From positions 39,249-103,248 of the forward strand of contig NZ_MRBY01000003.1 of the NCBI RefSeq assembly GCF_001904615.1: a stretch of DNA of 64,000 nucleotides. The letters are read 5' to 3'. Shown piece by piece: positions 38,643-48,688 of the stretch. The stretch is from [Limnothrix rosea] IAM M-220 (GTDB taxonomy: Bacteria > Cyanobacteriota > Cyanobacteriia > Cyanobacteriales > MRBY01). The stretch's first letter is position 1, and each line of letters begins with the position of its first letter. Both the position numbers and the translations under genes were made by a program. A model generated the notes under the pieces. The model ran no database searches. It had not been told where the DNA came from and saw only the letters and a list, made by a program, of their open reading frames with translations.

Positions 38643-39192
38643 AGTTTTTGAAAAAAATATTATTAAAAATAAAATCCTAACGGCTGAGTAGAAAGTGTGT
38701 GTTTTTTGATGAGAACTTAACCCCGTTGGGATAGTAGAAGATTAGCGTATACCATGGCAGCTTGTTCTTTTACCGCACCATTTTATTTCACGATGACATA
38801 CAGCGATTTTGTACTAAGCTTGCTGACCTTGGCCACACAAAAAGATGCGGAGACTCGGAGATGCAGAGAAGATAGCCATTATTTTCACGAAATTCTTGCC
38901 ATAAACTCATGGCCTGAAGAGATCTCCCCATCACCTTTTCTGCTGTCCGCCCTGCCACCATTACAAACACTACTCCACCCGAATTCAGGTTACACAGCGA
39001 GTGCATAGCCATTCTGAGCTGCGGCCGATGGGCAAAGTTTTTACGATACATTGCGGGACAACTTCTGGGGCGCAGGCATAACAAATCACTCCTAGATTTT
39101 CTGAGACTAAACCTAGAGCTTTGGTGGTGGAAACCACATCTTTTTTATTTTCGCCAAATCCCCTATCTCCAAGAACAGAACAGGGAATCCAC
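38643..39192. other. Intergenic region of 550 bp without a recognisable gene
   Basis: Between the PstS-like start and the third AIM24 stop. Short open frames exist on both strands but none has a ribosome-binding site or a recognisable product. Cys-rich text on the minus strand (VICYACAPEVV) might be decayed coding DNA, but no family can be named. Confidence 0.4.
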
Positions 39193-39888
39193 CTAATCAC
39201 TCTTGACCGGACGGAAAGAATAAAGGAAATTCATCAGCGGGAATAAATTACGAGATTGAACCCATAACCGACCAGAACCACTAAAGCGGCAAACTAAACC
39301 CTCTCCACCAAGAATGCCAGTACGCAAACTCCGGAACGATAAACCGCCAATCATCTCCACGTTGTAGTTGAGGGTATCTTCAAAGGCCACAATGTAGCCC
39401 GTATCAACGACATAATCCCCTTCCACCGGAATTTCGAGGATCGCACCATAGGAACTAAACCAAAAATCTCCCTGTCCCGATGCCCGCAAAAAGAAAATCG
39501 ATTCCCCAGAGAAAAAGCCCTTTAGCCCCTGAAATTTAGTATCTAAATCCACTGAAGGACTAGAAGCCACAAAGCCAGAAGACTGCACCATCAAACCCTT
39601 CGAGCCATCGAGATGATAGTGGGTGACATCCCCCGGCACACCCGGTGAAAGGTAAATTTCTCCCGGCGTATTTTGGGCTGTAAATTCGCTAATAAATAAA
39701 GATTCGCCACTAAACATGCGACCAATCCCCTTCATTAGTCCGCCGCGCATTTTGGACTTCATCTCGATATTGGCATCCATCGCTGCCATTGCCCCAGCTT
39801 CTACTAGGAGAGTCTGATTGGGCGGTAATTTAACAATTAATGAGGCATAGGAAGGATTATTTTCAACGCGAAACTCAAAGTTAGACAT
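39193..39888 (-). CDS. AIM24 / TIGR00266 family protein, paralogue 3
   Basis: 231 residues. Family signature: VEAGAMAAMDANIEMKSKMR, GRMFSGESLFISEFTA, GVPGDVTHYHLDGSKGLMVQ, and IPVEGDYVVDTGYIVAFEDT. It is a tryptophan-RNA-binding-attenuator-like beta-fold of unknown role in bacteria (yeast AIM24 is mitochondrial). Last gene of three tandem homologues on the minus strand, 54 bp after the second. Confidence 0.9.
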   Translation of the reverse strand: MSNFEFRVENNPSYASLIVKLPPNQTLLVEAGAMAAMDANIEMKSKMRGGLMKGIGRMFSGESLFISEFTAQNTPGEIYLSPGVPGDVTHYHLDGSKGLMVQSSGFVASSPSVDLDTKFQGLKGFFSGESIFFLRASGQGDFWFSSYGAILEIPVEGDYVVDTGYIVAFEDTLNYNVEMIGGLSFRSLRTGILGGEGLVCRFSGSGRLWVQSRNLFPLMNFLYSFRPVKSD

Positions 39889-39942
39889 GGTGGGAAAAGC
39901 TTAAGGTTGTCGGAATAACTGGGCATGACAAAGTTTTTTGTC

Positions 39943-40620
39943 CTAGCGGGGAGGGAGTCGTGAACCGACTTTCAAGCCGAAGGAACCGGGGTTATGGGTT
40001 TGGCAATACAGCTTCCCTTTCCCCTTAAATCGACAAACTAAACCTTCACCTCCGAGAAATGCCCCCATCCATGAGGGGTTTGCCTTGCCTACTTTAAAAC
40101 TAAGGGTCTTCTCAAAGGCGACAATATGGCCGGTATCGACAATATATTCACCATCAACATCAATTTCGTAAATGGCACCAAAGGAGGTCACCAGCAATGG
40201 CCCCTGACCGGAAACGCTGAGCCAAAAGATGGATTCGCCGGAGAACAAAGATTTGAAACCCTGCCAGCCGAGGTCAATATCCACATTGGAACCAGAGGCC
40301 AAGTAGGAGGAAGCTTGTACAACAAATTCATCACCCTGCATTTGATATAGCAGCAAGTCGCCCATTAACTTCGGGGCAAACCAAATTTCGCTATTGGGGA
40401 CGGGAGATCTAAAGACGCTAAGGAATAAAGATTCGCCAGCTAGCATGCGTTTAAGGCCGCCCATAATGCCGCCGCCTTTTCCCTTCCGTAGGGTCGTACT
40501 GGAGTTGATGCTGCCGCTCATGGCCACCATGGCTCCTGCTTGGGCAACGATTTCTTCTCCGGCCTCTAGCTTTACGTGGGCGATCGCATTATCAGGCTGA
40601 TGTAAAAGTTGTATATCCAT
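39943..40620 (-). CDS. AIM24 / TIGR00266 family protein, paralogue 2
   Basis: 225 residues. Carries the same signature: VAQAGAMVAMSGSINSSTTL, GLKRMLAGESLFLSVFRS, FSGESIFWLSVSGQGPLL and DGEYIVDTGHIVAFEKT. Lies 51 bp after paralogue 1. The Gly/Lys stretch RKGKGGGIMGGLK is richer than in its sisters. Likely arose by duplication and has clearly diverged from them. Confidence 0.9.
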   Translation of the reverse strand: MDIQLLHQPDNAIAHVKLEAGEEIVAQAGAMVAMSGSINSSTTLRKGKGGGIMGGLKRMLAGESLFLSVFRSPVPNSEIWFAPKLMGDLLLYQMQGDEFVVQASSYLASGSNVDIDLGWQGFKSLFSGESIFWLSVSGQGPLLVTSFGAIYEIDVDGEYIVDTGHIVAFEKTLSFKVGKANPSWMGAFLGGEGLVCRFKGKGKLYCQTHNPGSFGLKVGSRLPPR

Positions 40621-40671
40621 AAATATCTAAACGCTTTAAACGGAAATGGCTAGAGACGAAGTAAGTCGTTG

Positions 40672-41337
40672 CTAAACTCGGCATTTTGGACGGAGGAAAC
40701 CGACTAAACCATCGACACTACGGGATTGGAGATACACTTTGCCGCGTCCCTTTAGCTTGTTGACCAAACCTTCTCCAGAGGTAAGGGAACCAAACAGACC
40801 GCCAGACATCCGAATATTCATGGTGATACCGGGTGTATAGGCCACTAAATGACTATTGTCTACAATGTATTCACCTGCAATTTGTTTTTCCATAATGCCG
40901 CCGTAACAGCCATAGAATACTCGCCCTTTCCCTGTAAATTCCAGCTTAAATAGACCTTCTCCGGCAAACCAACTGGCAAAACCTGCCCATTTAACCCCCA
41001 TGTTCGCGCCGGGAGTATGGGCGATATAAGCGCCGGGCTGAAAACAAATGGGACCTTGGGATAGGTCAATGCGGTGAATATCTCCAATCATGGACTGGGT
41101 CAAAATTACGGTTTGACGTTTGTTGCTTGTATTACGGTAGACGTTGACAAATAGTGACTCCCCCCCAAAAAAGTGCCGCATGAGTGCTGGCAGGAATCCC
41201 CCTGAGAATTCTGTTTTCATTGTGATGCCGCCATCCATACTGACCATTGCACCTGCTTCAGCGGTGACTTGCTCACCGGGTTCTAGGGTTACGAAAAGAC
41301 AAGCGAAGGCAGGCTTGTACCGAATTTCATATTTCAC
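40672..41337 (-). CDS. AIM24 / TIGR00266 family protein, paralogue 1
   Basis: 221 residues and first gene of the trio. Signature: TAEAGAMVSMDGGITMKTEF, RHFFGGESLFVNVYRNTS, MIGDIHRIDLSQGPICFQPG, AGEYIVDNSHLVAYTPG and SGEGLVNKLKGRGKVYLQSR. No signal peptide or membrane span. The three-gene run with 51-54 bp spacers suggests one transcript; the products may form mixed oligomers. Confidence 0.9.
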   Translation of the reverse strand: MKYEIRYKPAFACLFVTLEPGEQVTAEAGAMVSMDGGITMKTEFSGGFLPALMRHFFGGESLFVNVYRNTSNKRQTVILTQSMIGDIHRIDLSQGPICFQPGAYIAHTPGANMGVKWAGFASWFAGEGLFKLEFTGKGRVFYGCYGGIMEKQIAGEYIVDNSHLVAYTPGITMNIRMSGGLFGSLTSGEGLVNKLKGRGKVYLQSRSVDGLVGFLRPKCRV

Positions 41338-41536
41338 GTTTTGTTACCGTAAGTGAAAAGTTTGTATTTAAATTTAAATCGCCTAGGGGCTTGTTACTCC
41401 ACAGTTTTAGCAGTGCTAACGATGCCCTTGAGCTGAATATTAATGTTGTTTAATATTTTGCATGGTGACTATGCGGAAACCCGAATCTTGCAGCAACGTT
41501 AAAATACGTAAAGAAAGATTTACAAAAAGAGGTTAT

Positions 41537-41857
41537 ATGTTTCCTAATGATTTGCCTAATGATCAGGAAATGCTTAAAACAATTCTCGCGCCTTTGCTGG
41601 ATGATTTTTCCTATTGGTTTGAGCGATCTCTTTCTGCGTTGGAGAAGGAGCAGGTTTCTTTCATGACTGTTCAGGAGCAGGAGGCTTTTATGGCAAGAAT
41701 TAAACAGGCTCAGGCTGAAGTGAGTGTTGCAAAATCTTTGTTTAATGCGACTGGTGGCAGTGCAGGGATTGAGATGAAAGTTCTCATGCCGTGGCATCAA
41801 CTGGTGCAAGAATGTTGGGGTATTGCTAAGAAAAATCGTGAATCGAAGGCCTCATAA
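41537..41857 (+). CDS. DUF2605 family protein
   Basis: 106 residues, typical of the cyanobacterial DUF2605 family: ETMLKT-like start (NDQEMLKTILAPLLDDFSYW), FERSLSALEKEQVSFMTVQE, and the conserved end SLFNATGGSAGIEMKVLMPW then HQLVQECWGIA. Start ATG 41537 has AGAGG about 4 nt upstream; the longer frame from GTG 41462 adds an unconserved leader. No function is known. It lies 24 bp before a flavoprotein gene and may share its transcript. Confidence 0.85.
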   Translation: MFPNDLPNDQEMLKTILAPLLDDFSYWFERSLSALEKEQVSFMTVQEQEAFMARIKQAQAEVSVAKSLFNATGGSAGIEMKVLMPWHQLVQECWGIAKKNRESKAS

Positions 41858-41881
41858 GTTCTTGGATATTTATTTGAAAAT

Positions 41882-42481
41882 ATGAGCACAAATTCCTTTG
41901 AGCTGGCACTGTGGCGATCGCCCCTTTCCCGTGCTTTGTATCGTAATCGTAGTCAACCTCACCACCGTTTTTTTCAAATTGCGACGGTGACTCCCGATGG
42001 ATTGCCGACAAATCGTACGGTTGTTTTTCGCGGGTTTGTTAACCAAACGAATGCTTTGAAGATGATTACAGACCGCCGTAGTCGTAAGGTTGGGGATTTA
42101 GCTATTCGTAACCAAGCTGAAATCGTGTGGTATTTCATTAAAACTCGTGAACAGTTTCGGTTGTCGGGCACTGTGGAAACGGTTACAGCTGATGATCCTG
42201 AGTCTGATTTTTTTCAGGAGCGGCAACGAACATGGGAAGCTATTTCAGCAAATGCTAGGGCACAATTTGCTTGGCCATTACCGGCAGGGCCTCGAAGTGA
42301 TAATCCAGAGGATTTTAATCATGGGGAACTTGATGCCAAAGTTCCGTTAGATAGTTTTGTTCTATTAGTGTTTCAACCTCATAAAGTGGATCATTTGGAG
42401 CTACGCGGTGAGCCTCAAAATCGCTTTATTTATAAATTTTTGCCATCCCACACATGGGAGAAAGTCGCGGTTAATCCCTAA
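41882..42481 (+). CDS. FMN-dependent PPOX-type flavoprotein (pyridoxamine-phosphate-oxidase-like)
   Basis: 199 residues. Split-barrel flavin fold with FFQIATVTPDGLPTNRTVVF, the FMN loop TDRRSRKVGDLAIRNQAEIV and WYFIKTREQFRLSGTVE. The C-terminal end (DHLELRGEPQNRFIY) matches the Npun_F5749-type cyanobacterial group rather than PdxH itself. A role in redox or B6 salvage is possible but unproven. Its stop overlaps the convergent modA end by 11 bp. Confidence 0.88.
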   Translation: MSTNSFELALWRSPLSRALYRNRSQPHHRFFQIATVTPDGLPTNRTVVFRGFVNQTNALKMITDRRSRKVGDLAIRNQAEIVWYFIKTREQFRLSGTVETVTADDPESDFFQERQRTWEAISANARAQFAWPLPAGPRSDNPEDFNHGELDAKVPLDSFVLLVFQPHKVDHLELRGEPQNRFIYKFLPSHTWEKVAVNP

Positions 42482-43292
42482 GGGCTAGAAACCCATATTC
42501 TTTGATAATTTGTTGGCCTTGGGGACTAAGGACAAAATCAATAAAGTTTTGAGTCCCTACTTTTTTTAGCCCTTGCTGAATTGGGGCTATCCCATAACTA
42601 ATCTCTCCGGTTAATTTAGGATCTAGTATGAGCAGTGAACGCGCTTTTGATGTTGGTCGTAAATCTGTTTGATAAATAAATCCAACATCGGCAACTTGAT
42701 TTTCTAAGTAAGCTAAAACCTGCCGTACATTTTCTCCAAAAACTAATTTTTGCTGTTTTTGTAAACTCTCGTATAAGTTTGGCATCGATGGCGATCGCCC
42801 CAAGGCATTTTTTGCGTATCTTCCTGCTGGGACTGAGTTTGGATTACCTAGCGCAATTTTTTGAATATCTGTCTTGACTAGACTATCTAAACTGCTAAGC
42901 TTGATTTCAGACTGAGTCGAGGCTGCTAAAACCAGTCGATTATGAGCAAAAATCTTATTATCCTTTGAACTGATTTTCTTCTCATCAATGAGCCTTTGTA
43001 TTAAACTCAAATCCGCACTAGCAAAAATATCAACGGGAGCATTTTGCCGAATTTGCTGAGCTAAAACTCCAGAACTTGCAACATTAAAAACAAGATTAAC
43101 CTCTGGGTATTTTGCCAAAAATTCTGTTTTTATCTCAGCCATAACATCGCCCAAAGACGAGGCGATCGCCACCACAACTACCCGCTGATCATGAAGGCGA
43201 AACCGATTAAAATTACAGCCATAAATACAGAGCGCAAAAAATAAAAATAGAATAATTAAAACAAAATACTTAAAAGAACTAAACCTAACCAA
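42471..43292 (-). CDS. modA: Molybdate ABC transporter substrate-binding protein
   Basis: 273 residues. Lipoprotein signal ends ALCIYGCNFN; the PBP fold shows VVVVAIASSLGDVMAEIKTEF, ASSGVLAQQIRQNAPVDIFA (anion pocket), IALGNPNSVPAGRYAKNAL and VADVGFIYQTD. The start must be TTG 43292 since no ATG or GTG precedes the signal peptide; it overlaps the MlaE-type stop by 8 bp. No modB or modC is adjacent, so its transporter is elsewhere. Confidence 0.9.
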   Translation of the reverse strand: MVRFSSFKYFVLIILFLFFALCIYGCNFNRFRLHDQRVVVVAIASSLGDVMAEIKTEFLAKYPEVNLVFNVASSGVLAQQIRQNAPVDIFASADLSLIQRLIDEKKISSKDNKIFAHNRLVLAASTQSEIKLSSLDSLVKTDIQKIALGNPNSVPAGRYAKNALGRSPSMPNLYESLQKQQKLVFGENVRQVLAYLENQVADVGFIYQTDLRPTSKARSLLILDPKLTGEISYGIAPIQQGLKKVGTQNFIDFVLSPQGQQIIKEYGFLALRD

Positions 43293-44079
43293 CTAATGCA
43301 CTACCTAAACCTTGGAACATCACCCACGATAGGAAAAAATTCACAATAAAAATTGCCAACAAAGAAGTTACAACCGCTGTCGTTGTAGACTGTCCAACCC
43401 CCTTCGCACCACCAGAAGTAGTCAACCCCCAGCTACAACCAATCACAGAAATCAAGCCACCAAAAACAACAGACTTAATTAAGGCACTAATAATATCCCA
43501 GTATTGCAAAAAAGATTGAATAGAATTGATAAAAACCGACTGCGGAATCTGATATAAACTCACCGCAATAATTAAGCCACCAGCCATACCAGTCAAAAGC
43601 GACAAAATCGTCAAGATTGGTAGCATTAAACAGCAAGCCAAGAAGCGAGGCACAACCAAATAGTCAATGGGATCAGTTTTCAGAATATGTAGCGCATCAA
43701 TCTGCTCAGTCACTCGCATCGTCCCAATTTCCGCCGCAAACGCCGACCCCACACGACCAGCCAAAACAACTGCTGTCAAAACAGGAGCCAATTCCCTTGT
43801 CAAAGACAACCCCAGCACACCACCAACCGCAGTACCCGCACCAAAATAAATAAATTCACGGGCGACCTGAATCGTGAAAACCATACCCACAAAGCCAGCC
43901 GTTACCAAAGCAATGAGTAAAGAATCCGGACCCACAGCCGACATCTGCTCAACAGTAATACGACGATTAAAACGCCCCCGAAAAAGGTGAACAATGACTT
44001 GTCCTCCCAAAAAAATAGCCGCAGTTAACCGCTGCAACCATTTTCCTAAAGCACTGTCTGTCTTTGTTTTGCCGAGCAT
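43285..44079 (-). CDS. MlaE/TGD1-type ABC transporter permease
   Basis: 264 residues with five or six membrane helices. Family blocks: VGPDSLLIALVTAGFVGMVF, SLTRELAPVLTAVVLAGRVG, and the EIGTMRVTEQIDALHIL loop conserved in lipid-transport permeases. Works with an MlaD-type substrate-binding protein and an ATPase to move phospholipids between outer and inner envelopes. Neither partner gene is nearby. It overlaps modA by 8 bp, an odd pairing. Confidence 0.92.
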   Translation of the reverse strand: MLGKTKTDSALGKWLQRLTAAIFLGGQVIVHLFRGRFNRRITVEQMSAVGPDSLLIALVTAGFVGMVFTIQVAREFIYFGAGTAVGGVLGLSLTRELAPVLTAVVLAGRVGSAFAAEIGTMRVTEQIDALHILKTDPIDYLVVPRFLACCLMLPILTILSLLTGMAGGLIIAVSLYQIPQSVFINSIQSFLQYWDIISALIKSVVFGGLISVIGCSWGLTTSGGAKGVGQSTTTAVVTSLLAIFIVNFFLSWVMFQGLGSALVG

Positions 44080-44201
44080 ATTGGGACGCGAGAATAATGA
44101 CTGAACAAATCATACCAACTCCCTCCTAAGAAAAACGCCAAGATTATCGAATCACTAGCTGACTTCTGTGGGAGTCGGACTTGCCCAGCCGAGTAGATTA
44201 A

Positions 44202-47200
44202 TTACTTATCGTCACCAGATTCAACACGGAATCTTTCCACAGAAGACAACAGATCCCGTGCAATGCCCACAAGATTTTGGAGCGAACCCGCAACCCGTTG
44301 AGATTCTTGAGACGTTTCCTGGGCAGTTAATTCTACCGATTGCATAACCTGCGCCACCGCTCTGGAATTTTCCCGCTGCTCGACAGTATCCGCAGTGATA
44401 GAACGTACCAGTGCGTCAATACGGTTAGATACCTGAATAATATCTTCCAGAGATTGCTTGGCTTGTTCTGCCCGTTTCGTACCATCAATAACCTGCTGCG
44501 TACCTTCTTCCATCGCCGTCATTACCAGACTTGTCTCAGACTGAATCTGTAATACGATTTGCTCGATTTCCTTTAATGCTTTCGCCGAACGGTCTGCCAA
44601 CTGTCGGACTTCATCCGCAACGATCGCAAAACCCTTGCCGGACTCACCCGCGCGCGCCGCCTCAATGGAAGCGTTCAGTGCAAGTAAATTTGTACGAGAT
44701 GCAATCTGGGAAATCACTGCCACAATCTTGGAAATTTCTTGGGAAGATTCTGCTAAGCGTTTTACCTTTCGAGCCGTTTCTGCCACCGTTTCTCGAATCT
44801 GTAAAATACCAGCAACCGTATGTTCTACCGACTCACCACCTTTGAGAGCTGTTGCCGATGCGGTACGGGCAACTTCCTCTGCCTCACGGGCATTTTCTGC
44901 CACACGCTGAATCGAGTCCGTCATCATCTGTACCGAGTTTAAAGTGACGGCCAGCTCCTCTGCCTGTCGCAATGCGTCACTAGATAAACCCCGTGCAAAT
45001 GACTCACTATCGGCGGAGTTTTGGTTTACCTGTCGTGCCGCTTGTTTTACCTGTTGGACAATTTCCCGCAGGTTTTGAATGGTTAAGTTAAAGGCATCAG
45101 CAACTGCACCTAGTACATCCGCAGTAACTTCTGCTTGCACTGTTAAATCACCACGAGCTGCGCCTTCTACATCATCTAGGAGTCGAATTACCTGGCGCTG
45201 CAAGTCTTCTTTCGATTGTTCAGTTTCTTCTGCACGGCGTTGGGCTTCGCTCGTGGTTGTCAAAATAACCCGCGCCATTTGGTTAAAGCCTGTCGCTAGT
45301 TCCCCAAATTCATCTTCCGAAAAAACAGTGGCTTTTACATTTAGGTTGCCGTTAGACACAGCATCAAATTGTGTCTGTAGGTTGTCGGTGCTGCGCTTAA
45401 TTTGCTTTGTTGTAATTTGGCTGAGAAGTAATGTTGCTCCAAAGCTGGCTGAACCTGTAACGAGGGTGGTCAAGGTGCCGAAGATGGCAATGGAGTTAAC
45501 GAAGTCACTTGTTCGTTTATCTTCTGGAGTAGCGCTCAGGACACAGTAAGTGACAAATGCAGATGCTAGACAAGAGGCAACGCCCGCGCCTGCGGCGGTA
45601 AACCATTGTTTTTGCTGGAGACCTGCATTTTCAAACCACGCGAAGTAACCTTGTTCAACATCGGACGTTGTTTCAATTGCTGGTTTGTCTGTTGTTTGGG
45701 CAAAACTGGTGACGACTTCTTCCGATGATTGATCGCCGCCAAATGTTGAAAAAACACTATCGTCTTCGTCGATGGTTAGTTCCCCTGAGTCGGCGAAGGA
45801 AATGCTGTCGACATTGCCTAGGCTAGAGTCAAAGAGATTGGTGTCTGGCATGTCAGCATCGACATCATCGACATCCATATCAAGGTTCGGTAAATGATCA
45901 AGATCTTCGTCATTGAAAACGTGAAACTCTTCTAGGAAACCTTCTTCGTTTTCGTCGTCTTCTGGTGCGAGATCGCGGTCGTTTAGTAGTTCTTCTCCTA
46001 GTCCTCCAAGACTCATTTCTTCGTCGTAGAAGGGTTCGTTATCGGTGTCATCGAGCTCTAACTCTTGAAAATTAAGATCGCTCGAACTCATATTGTCTGC
46101 GAAGCCATCGTCAATGTAGGAGTCTGGGGCGTAATTGTCTGGCTGGACAAATTCGTCTGGTGCAAAGGATTGGTCTTCTGAAACAGCACTACCGGAAAGG
46201 TCCATGCCATTGTCAGTTCCCATCAGTAGTGTTTCTTGGAAATTCCCTGGGTTTGCTGGAGGTTCGTCAAAATTATTGTCGAAGTCAAAATCGTCAAAAT
46301 CATTATCTGCTTCGAAGTCTTCTGGTGGTGAGTCAACGGCAAGGGTCCCTAGGGTTCGGGGAGAATCTTGATTGTCTTCTTCCATTAGCCCTTGGAATTC
46401 GTCTAGGTCTGGGTCTCCTGCGTCGCCATCGCTAAAGTCGCTGAGAGCGTCTGGATTAAAGTCAACGAAGTCTGATGATTCGCTAAGGTCTTCGCCGAAA
46501 TCATCTGCGGGTGCTGCTGCTTGGGCAAATTCGTCGCTGGAAAAAATATCTAGGTTTTGGCGATCGCCACCACTAGAAGGCAAAACAAACGTCTGTTCTG
46601 TCTGGTTTCCAGACTCTGAGATTAGATTACTCAGCTGGTCATCAAAGCTAGAGATTTCCATATCCCCAAGACTAGAAGACGCATCTACAAAAGGAAAATC
46701 TTCCTCAAAACCGTCGTTGAAATCCTCATCATCCGACTCAAATGCATCACTAAAAGGCGAACTGAAGTTGTTATCCTCACCACTGTCGGCAAAGCTGGAC
46801 GCACCGGAACTTAAGGATTCATCGGAAGCAAAGGGATTAGAAAAATCCTCTTCCTCGACAAGTTGCCCGCTCAAGGTTCCTTCCGATGCCGGTTCTCCAA
46901 AGTCGATATGATCACCATACAAACCACTTTCATCTTGGGTGAGAGTGCCATAATCATCGTCAGGCTCATCAAAATCTAAATGCTCAGCAGCATGGTCTTC
47001 TGTGTACTCACCACCACCCATAGACGCATTGGCCTGCTCTAGGCCCTGTCGAGCGTATTCGTGAAAATCCTCTTGCTGAGTCACCTCTAAAACTTGATTG
47101 TATTGCTGCGATGCCGTTTCAAAATCCTGTAAACCAAGATAAATATGCCCACTTAAAAGCAAGAGATTAGGGTCGTCGGGATGTGCGTTCAGCAGCTGAT

Positions 47201-47291
47201 TTGTGATGCTTTCTGCTTTGCCCAAATCGTTTTGGAAATAAGCATTTTGCGCCTCGCTGTATTCTTTCATGTAATCAGTGCTGAGTGGCAT
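44202..47291 (-). CDS. pilJ: Methyl-accepting chemotaxis protein for pilus motility (PilJ-like)
   Basis: 1029 residues. Residues about 5-95 form a TPR-like region ([40 protein letters not shown]); about 105-535 is an extremely acidic, Ser/Asp/Glu/Phe-rich stretch; then two membrane helices (about 565-585 and 605-630), HAMP units and the signalling hairpin, whose tip is [20 protein letters not shown] followed by [20 protein letters not shown]. Follows PilI by 158 bp. Cyanobacterial PilJ proteins with similar acidic inserts exist, but this one is notably long. Confidence 0.9.
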   Translation of the reverse strand: MPLSTDYMKEYSEAQNAYFQNDLGKAESITNQLLNAHPDDPNLLLLSGHIYLGLQDFETASQQYNQVLEVTQQEDFHEYARQGLEQANASMGGGEYTEDHAAEHLDFDEPDDDYGTLTQDESGLYGDHIDFGEPASEGTLSGQLVEEEDFSNPFASDESLSSGASSFADSGEDNNFSSPFSDAFESDDEDFNDGFEEDFPFVDASSSLGDMEISSFDDQLSNLISESGNQTEQTFVLPSSGGDRQNLDIFSSDEFAQAAAPADDFGEDLSESSDFVDFNPDALSDFSDGDAGDPDLDEFQGLMEEDNQDSPRTLGTLAVDSPPEDFEADNDFDDFDFDNNFDEPPANPGNFQETLLMGTDNGMDLSGSAVSEDQSFAPDEFVQPDNYAPDSYIDDGFADNMSSSDLNFQELELDDTDNEPFYDEEMSLGGLGEELLNDRDLAPEDDENEEGFLEEFHVFNDEDLDHLPNLDMDVDDVDADMPDTNLFDSSLGNVDSISFADSGELTIDEDDSVFSTFGGDQSSEEVVTSFAQTTDKPAIETTSDVEQGYFAWFENAGLQQKQWFTAAGAGVASCLASAFVTYCVLSATPEDKRTSDFVNSIAIFGTLTTLVTGSASFGATLLLSQITTKQIKRSTDNLQTQFDAVSNGNLNVKATVFSEDEFGELATGFNQMARVILTTTSEAQRRAEETEQSKEDLQRQVIRLLDDVEGAARGDLTVQAEVTADVLGAVADAFNLTIQNLREIVQQVKQAARQVNQNSADSESFARGLSSDALRQAEELAVTLNSVQMMTDSIQRVAENAREAEEVARTASATALKGGESVEHTVAGILQIRETVAETARKVKRLAESSQEISKIVAVISQIASRTNLLALNASIEAARAGESGKGFAIVADEVRQLADRSAKALKEIEQIVLQIQSETSLVMTAMEEGTQQVIDGTKRAEQAKQSLEDIIQVSNRIDALVRSITADTVEQRENSRAVAQVMQSVELTAQETSQESQRVAGSLQNLVGIARDLLSSVERFRVESGDDK

Positions 47292-47449
47292 TCGTTTCTC
47301 TCCTCGACTTCGGCTCCACGAGCTCTAAGGTAATCGTACTGAATTGTGGGCTGTAATTCTGGACAAATTGCGTTCCTGTCTCAATCTAATTTACTTTCGT
47401 TTATTCGGTAAGTAATGCATCTCTCAATACATCTAAACGAAAATAGTAG

Positions 47450-47980
47450 CTAGGTCGCCCACCGTGCTGAGCGTAAGACAGCCACATGGTCTAAAAGATG
47501 CCAAATAACATCTTCGTCTTCGTCCGGTAGCCAGCCGCCTCGGATAAAAGGAGCCATACTGTCTGGAATACCGTTGAGCTGGAGTTGGAGGTTTTCTGGC
47601 GGCAACCAACGCATACCGCGCATATCGCCGACAGCTAGGCCTAATAATGTGTCCTGATCCTCGACAGCAATGACCGGAATTTCCGGACGATTAATTCTCA
47701 GTGGTGTAGGATCTCCGAGAAATTGACCAAGATCTGCAACCCAAATAATCTGTCCCCGTAGATTTATCGTACCCAGAAGTAAGGGGGATACATTCGGAAT
47801 GGGCGTAATCTGTTCTGGTGATTGTTGCATCACCTCTCTAATACCGTCAGCGGGAAGGGCAAAGGCCATACCGGAAGGAAGGATAAAGCGTAAATGTAGT
47901 TCTCCTTCGGGGCTTTCTAATTGTTGTACTTCTGAGCCAAATGGTGATGGATTTTGGCTAAATTCTGTGTTCCCAACCAT
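47450..47980 (-). CDS. pilI: CheW-type adaptor (PilI-like)
   Basis: 176 residues with one CheW domain: LHLRFILPSGMAFALPADGI, LGTINLRGQIIWVADLGQFL and IPVIAVEDQDTLLGLAVGDM. It would link PilJ to a CheA-type kinase. Lies between pilH and pilJ on the same strand, as in the Synechocystis tax/pil operons. The C-terminal 25 residues (WLPDEDEDVIWHLLDHVAVL) are typical of the cyanobacterial form. Confidence 0.87.
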   Translation of the reverse strand: MVGNTEFSQNPSPFGSEVQQLESPEGELHLRFILPSGMAFALPADGIREVMQQSPEQITPIPNVSPLLLGTINLRGQIIWVADLGQFLGDPTPLRINRPEIPVIAVEDQDTLLGLAVGDMRGMRWLPPENLQLQLNGIPDSMAPFIRGGWLPDEDEDVIWHLLDHVAVLRSARWAT

Positions 47981-48073
47981 GACTCTTTTGGATATTTACA
48001 AAGTTTTTTGGGGATCTTGTCGGGCGATCGCCGCTATTTTTTCGCCGGGGTCGATCTTTTTCTAGGTCAACGA

Positions 48074-48439
48074 CTAACCCCGGAGTAGCTGTTTTATCGT
48101 ACCGATTAATTCCGCAGGCTGGAAAGGCTTAGCAATGTAAGCATCAGCACCCTGTTTCATGCCCCAGTAGCGATCAAACTCTTCCCCCTTCGAAGAACAC
48201 ATCACCACAGGAACATCTTTAGTGGTCGGACTAGACTTAATCTTGCGACAGAGTTCATAGCCATTCATACGGGGCATGACAATATCTAGGACGATCAAAT
48301 CTGGCTGGAAATGCTTTAAATTTTCTAGCGCCTCAACACCATCCCCTGCTACTTCGACTTTCAGACCACTGCCCTTAAGCAACTCTGAAATCATTTCTCT
48401 CTGAGAGATGCTGTCTTCAACGACCAAAATTTTACTCAT
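48074..48439 (-). CDS. pilH: Response regulator, CheY-like (PilH-like)
   Basis: 121 residues, a single receiver domain: ILVVEDSISQREMISELL, phospho-acceptor Asp in LIVLDIVMPRMNG, and the beta-5 Lys in DAYIAKPFQPAELI. It would act with PilI and PilJ to set pilus direction or assembly. Spacing to PilI is 93 bp and to the PatA-type regulator 249 bp, so promoters inside the cluster are possible. Confidence 0.87.
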   Translation of the reverse strand: MSKILVVEDSISQREMISELLKGSGLKVEVAGDGVEALENLKHFQPDLIVLDIVMPRMNGYELCRKIKSSPTTKDVPVVMCSSKGEEFDRYWGMKQGADAYIAKPFQPAELIGTIKQLLRG

Positions 48440-48688
48440 TACGGATTCCCTAGAAACAAATTGCCGACATTAGTAGCTTCTGTAAAACCAAACAGGTTGG
48501 TGAATGGATGAACAAGATCGTCTCCTAATTTCAAAGGCATTTTTTTCAAAAAAATAACCTTTTATTTAGCTATAACCCTGTTACAGAGTAAAGGCAAGGC
48601 CACGAAACAGCGAAAAAAAGCTCGCTTGTTCACACTATGCCATGATACTCTCTTTACCTCAATATTAATGTGCGATCCGGTTGTTTTT

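Noticed and set aside
38985..39200. 71-codon Cys-containing minus-strand frame as a gene or transposase remnant
   Set aside because: Could not be tied to any family and has no ribosome-binding site.
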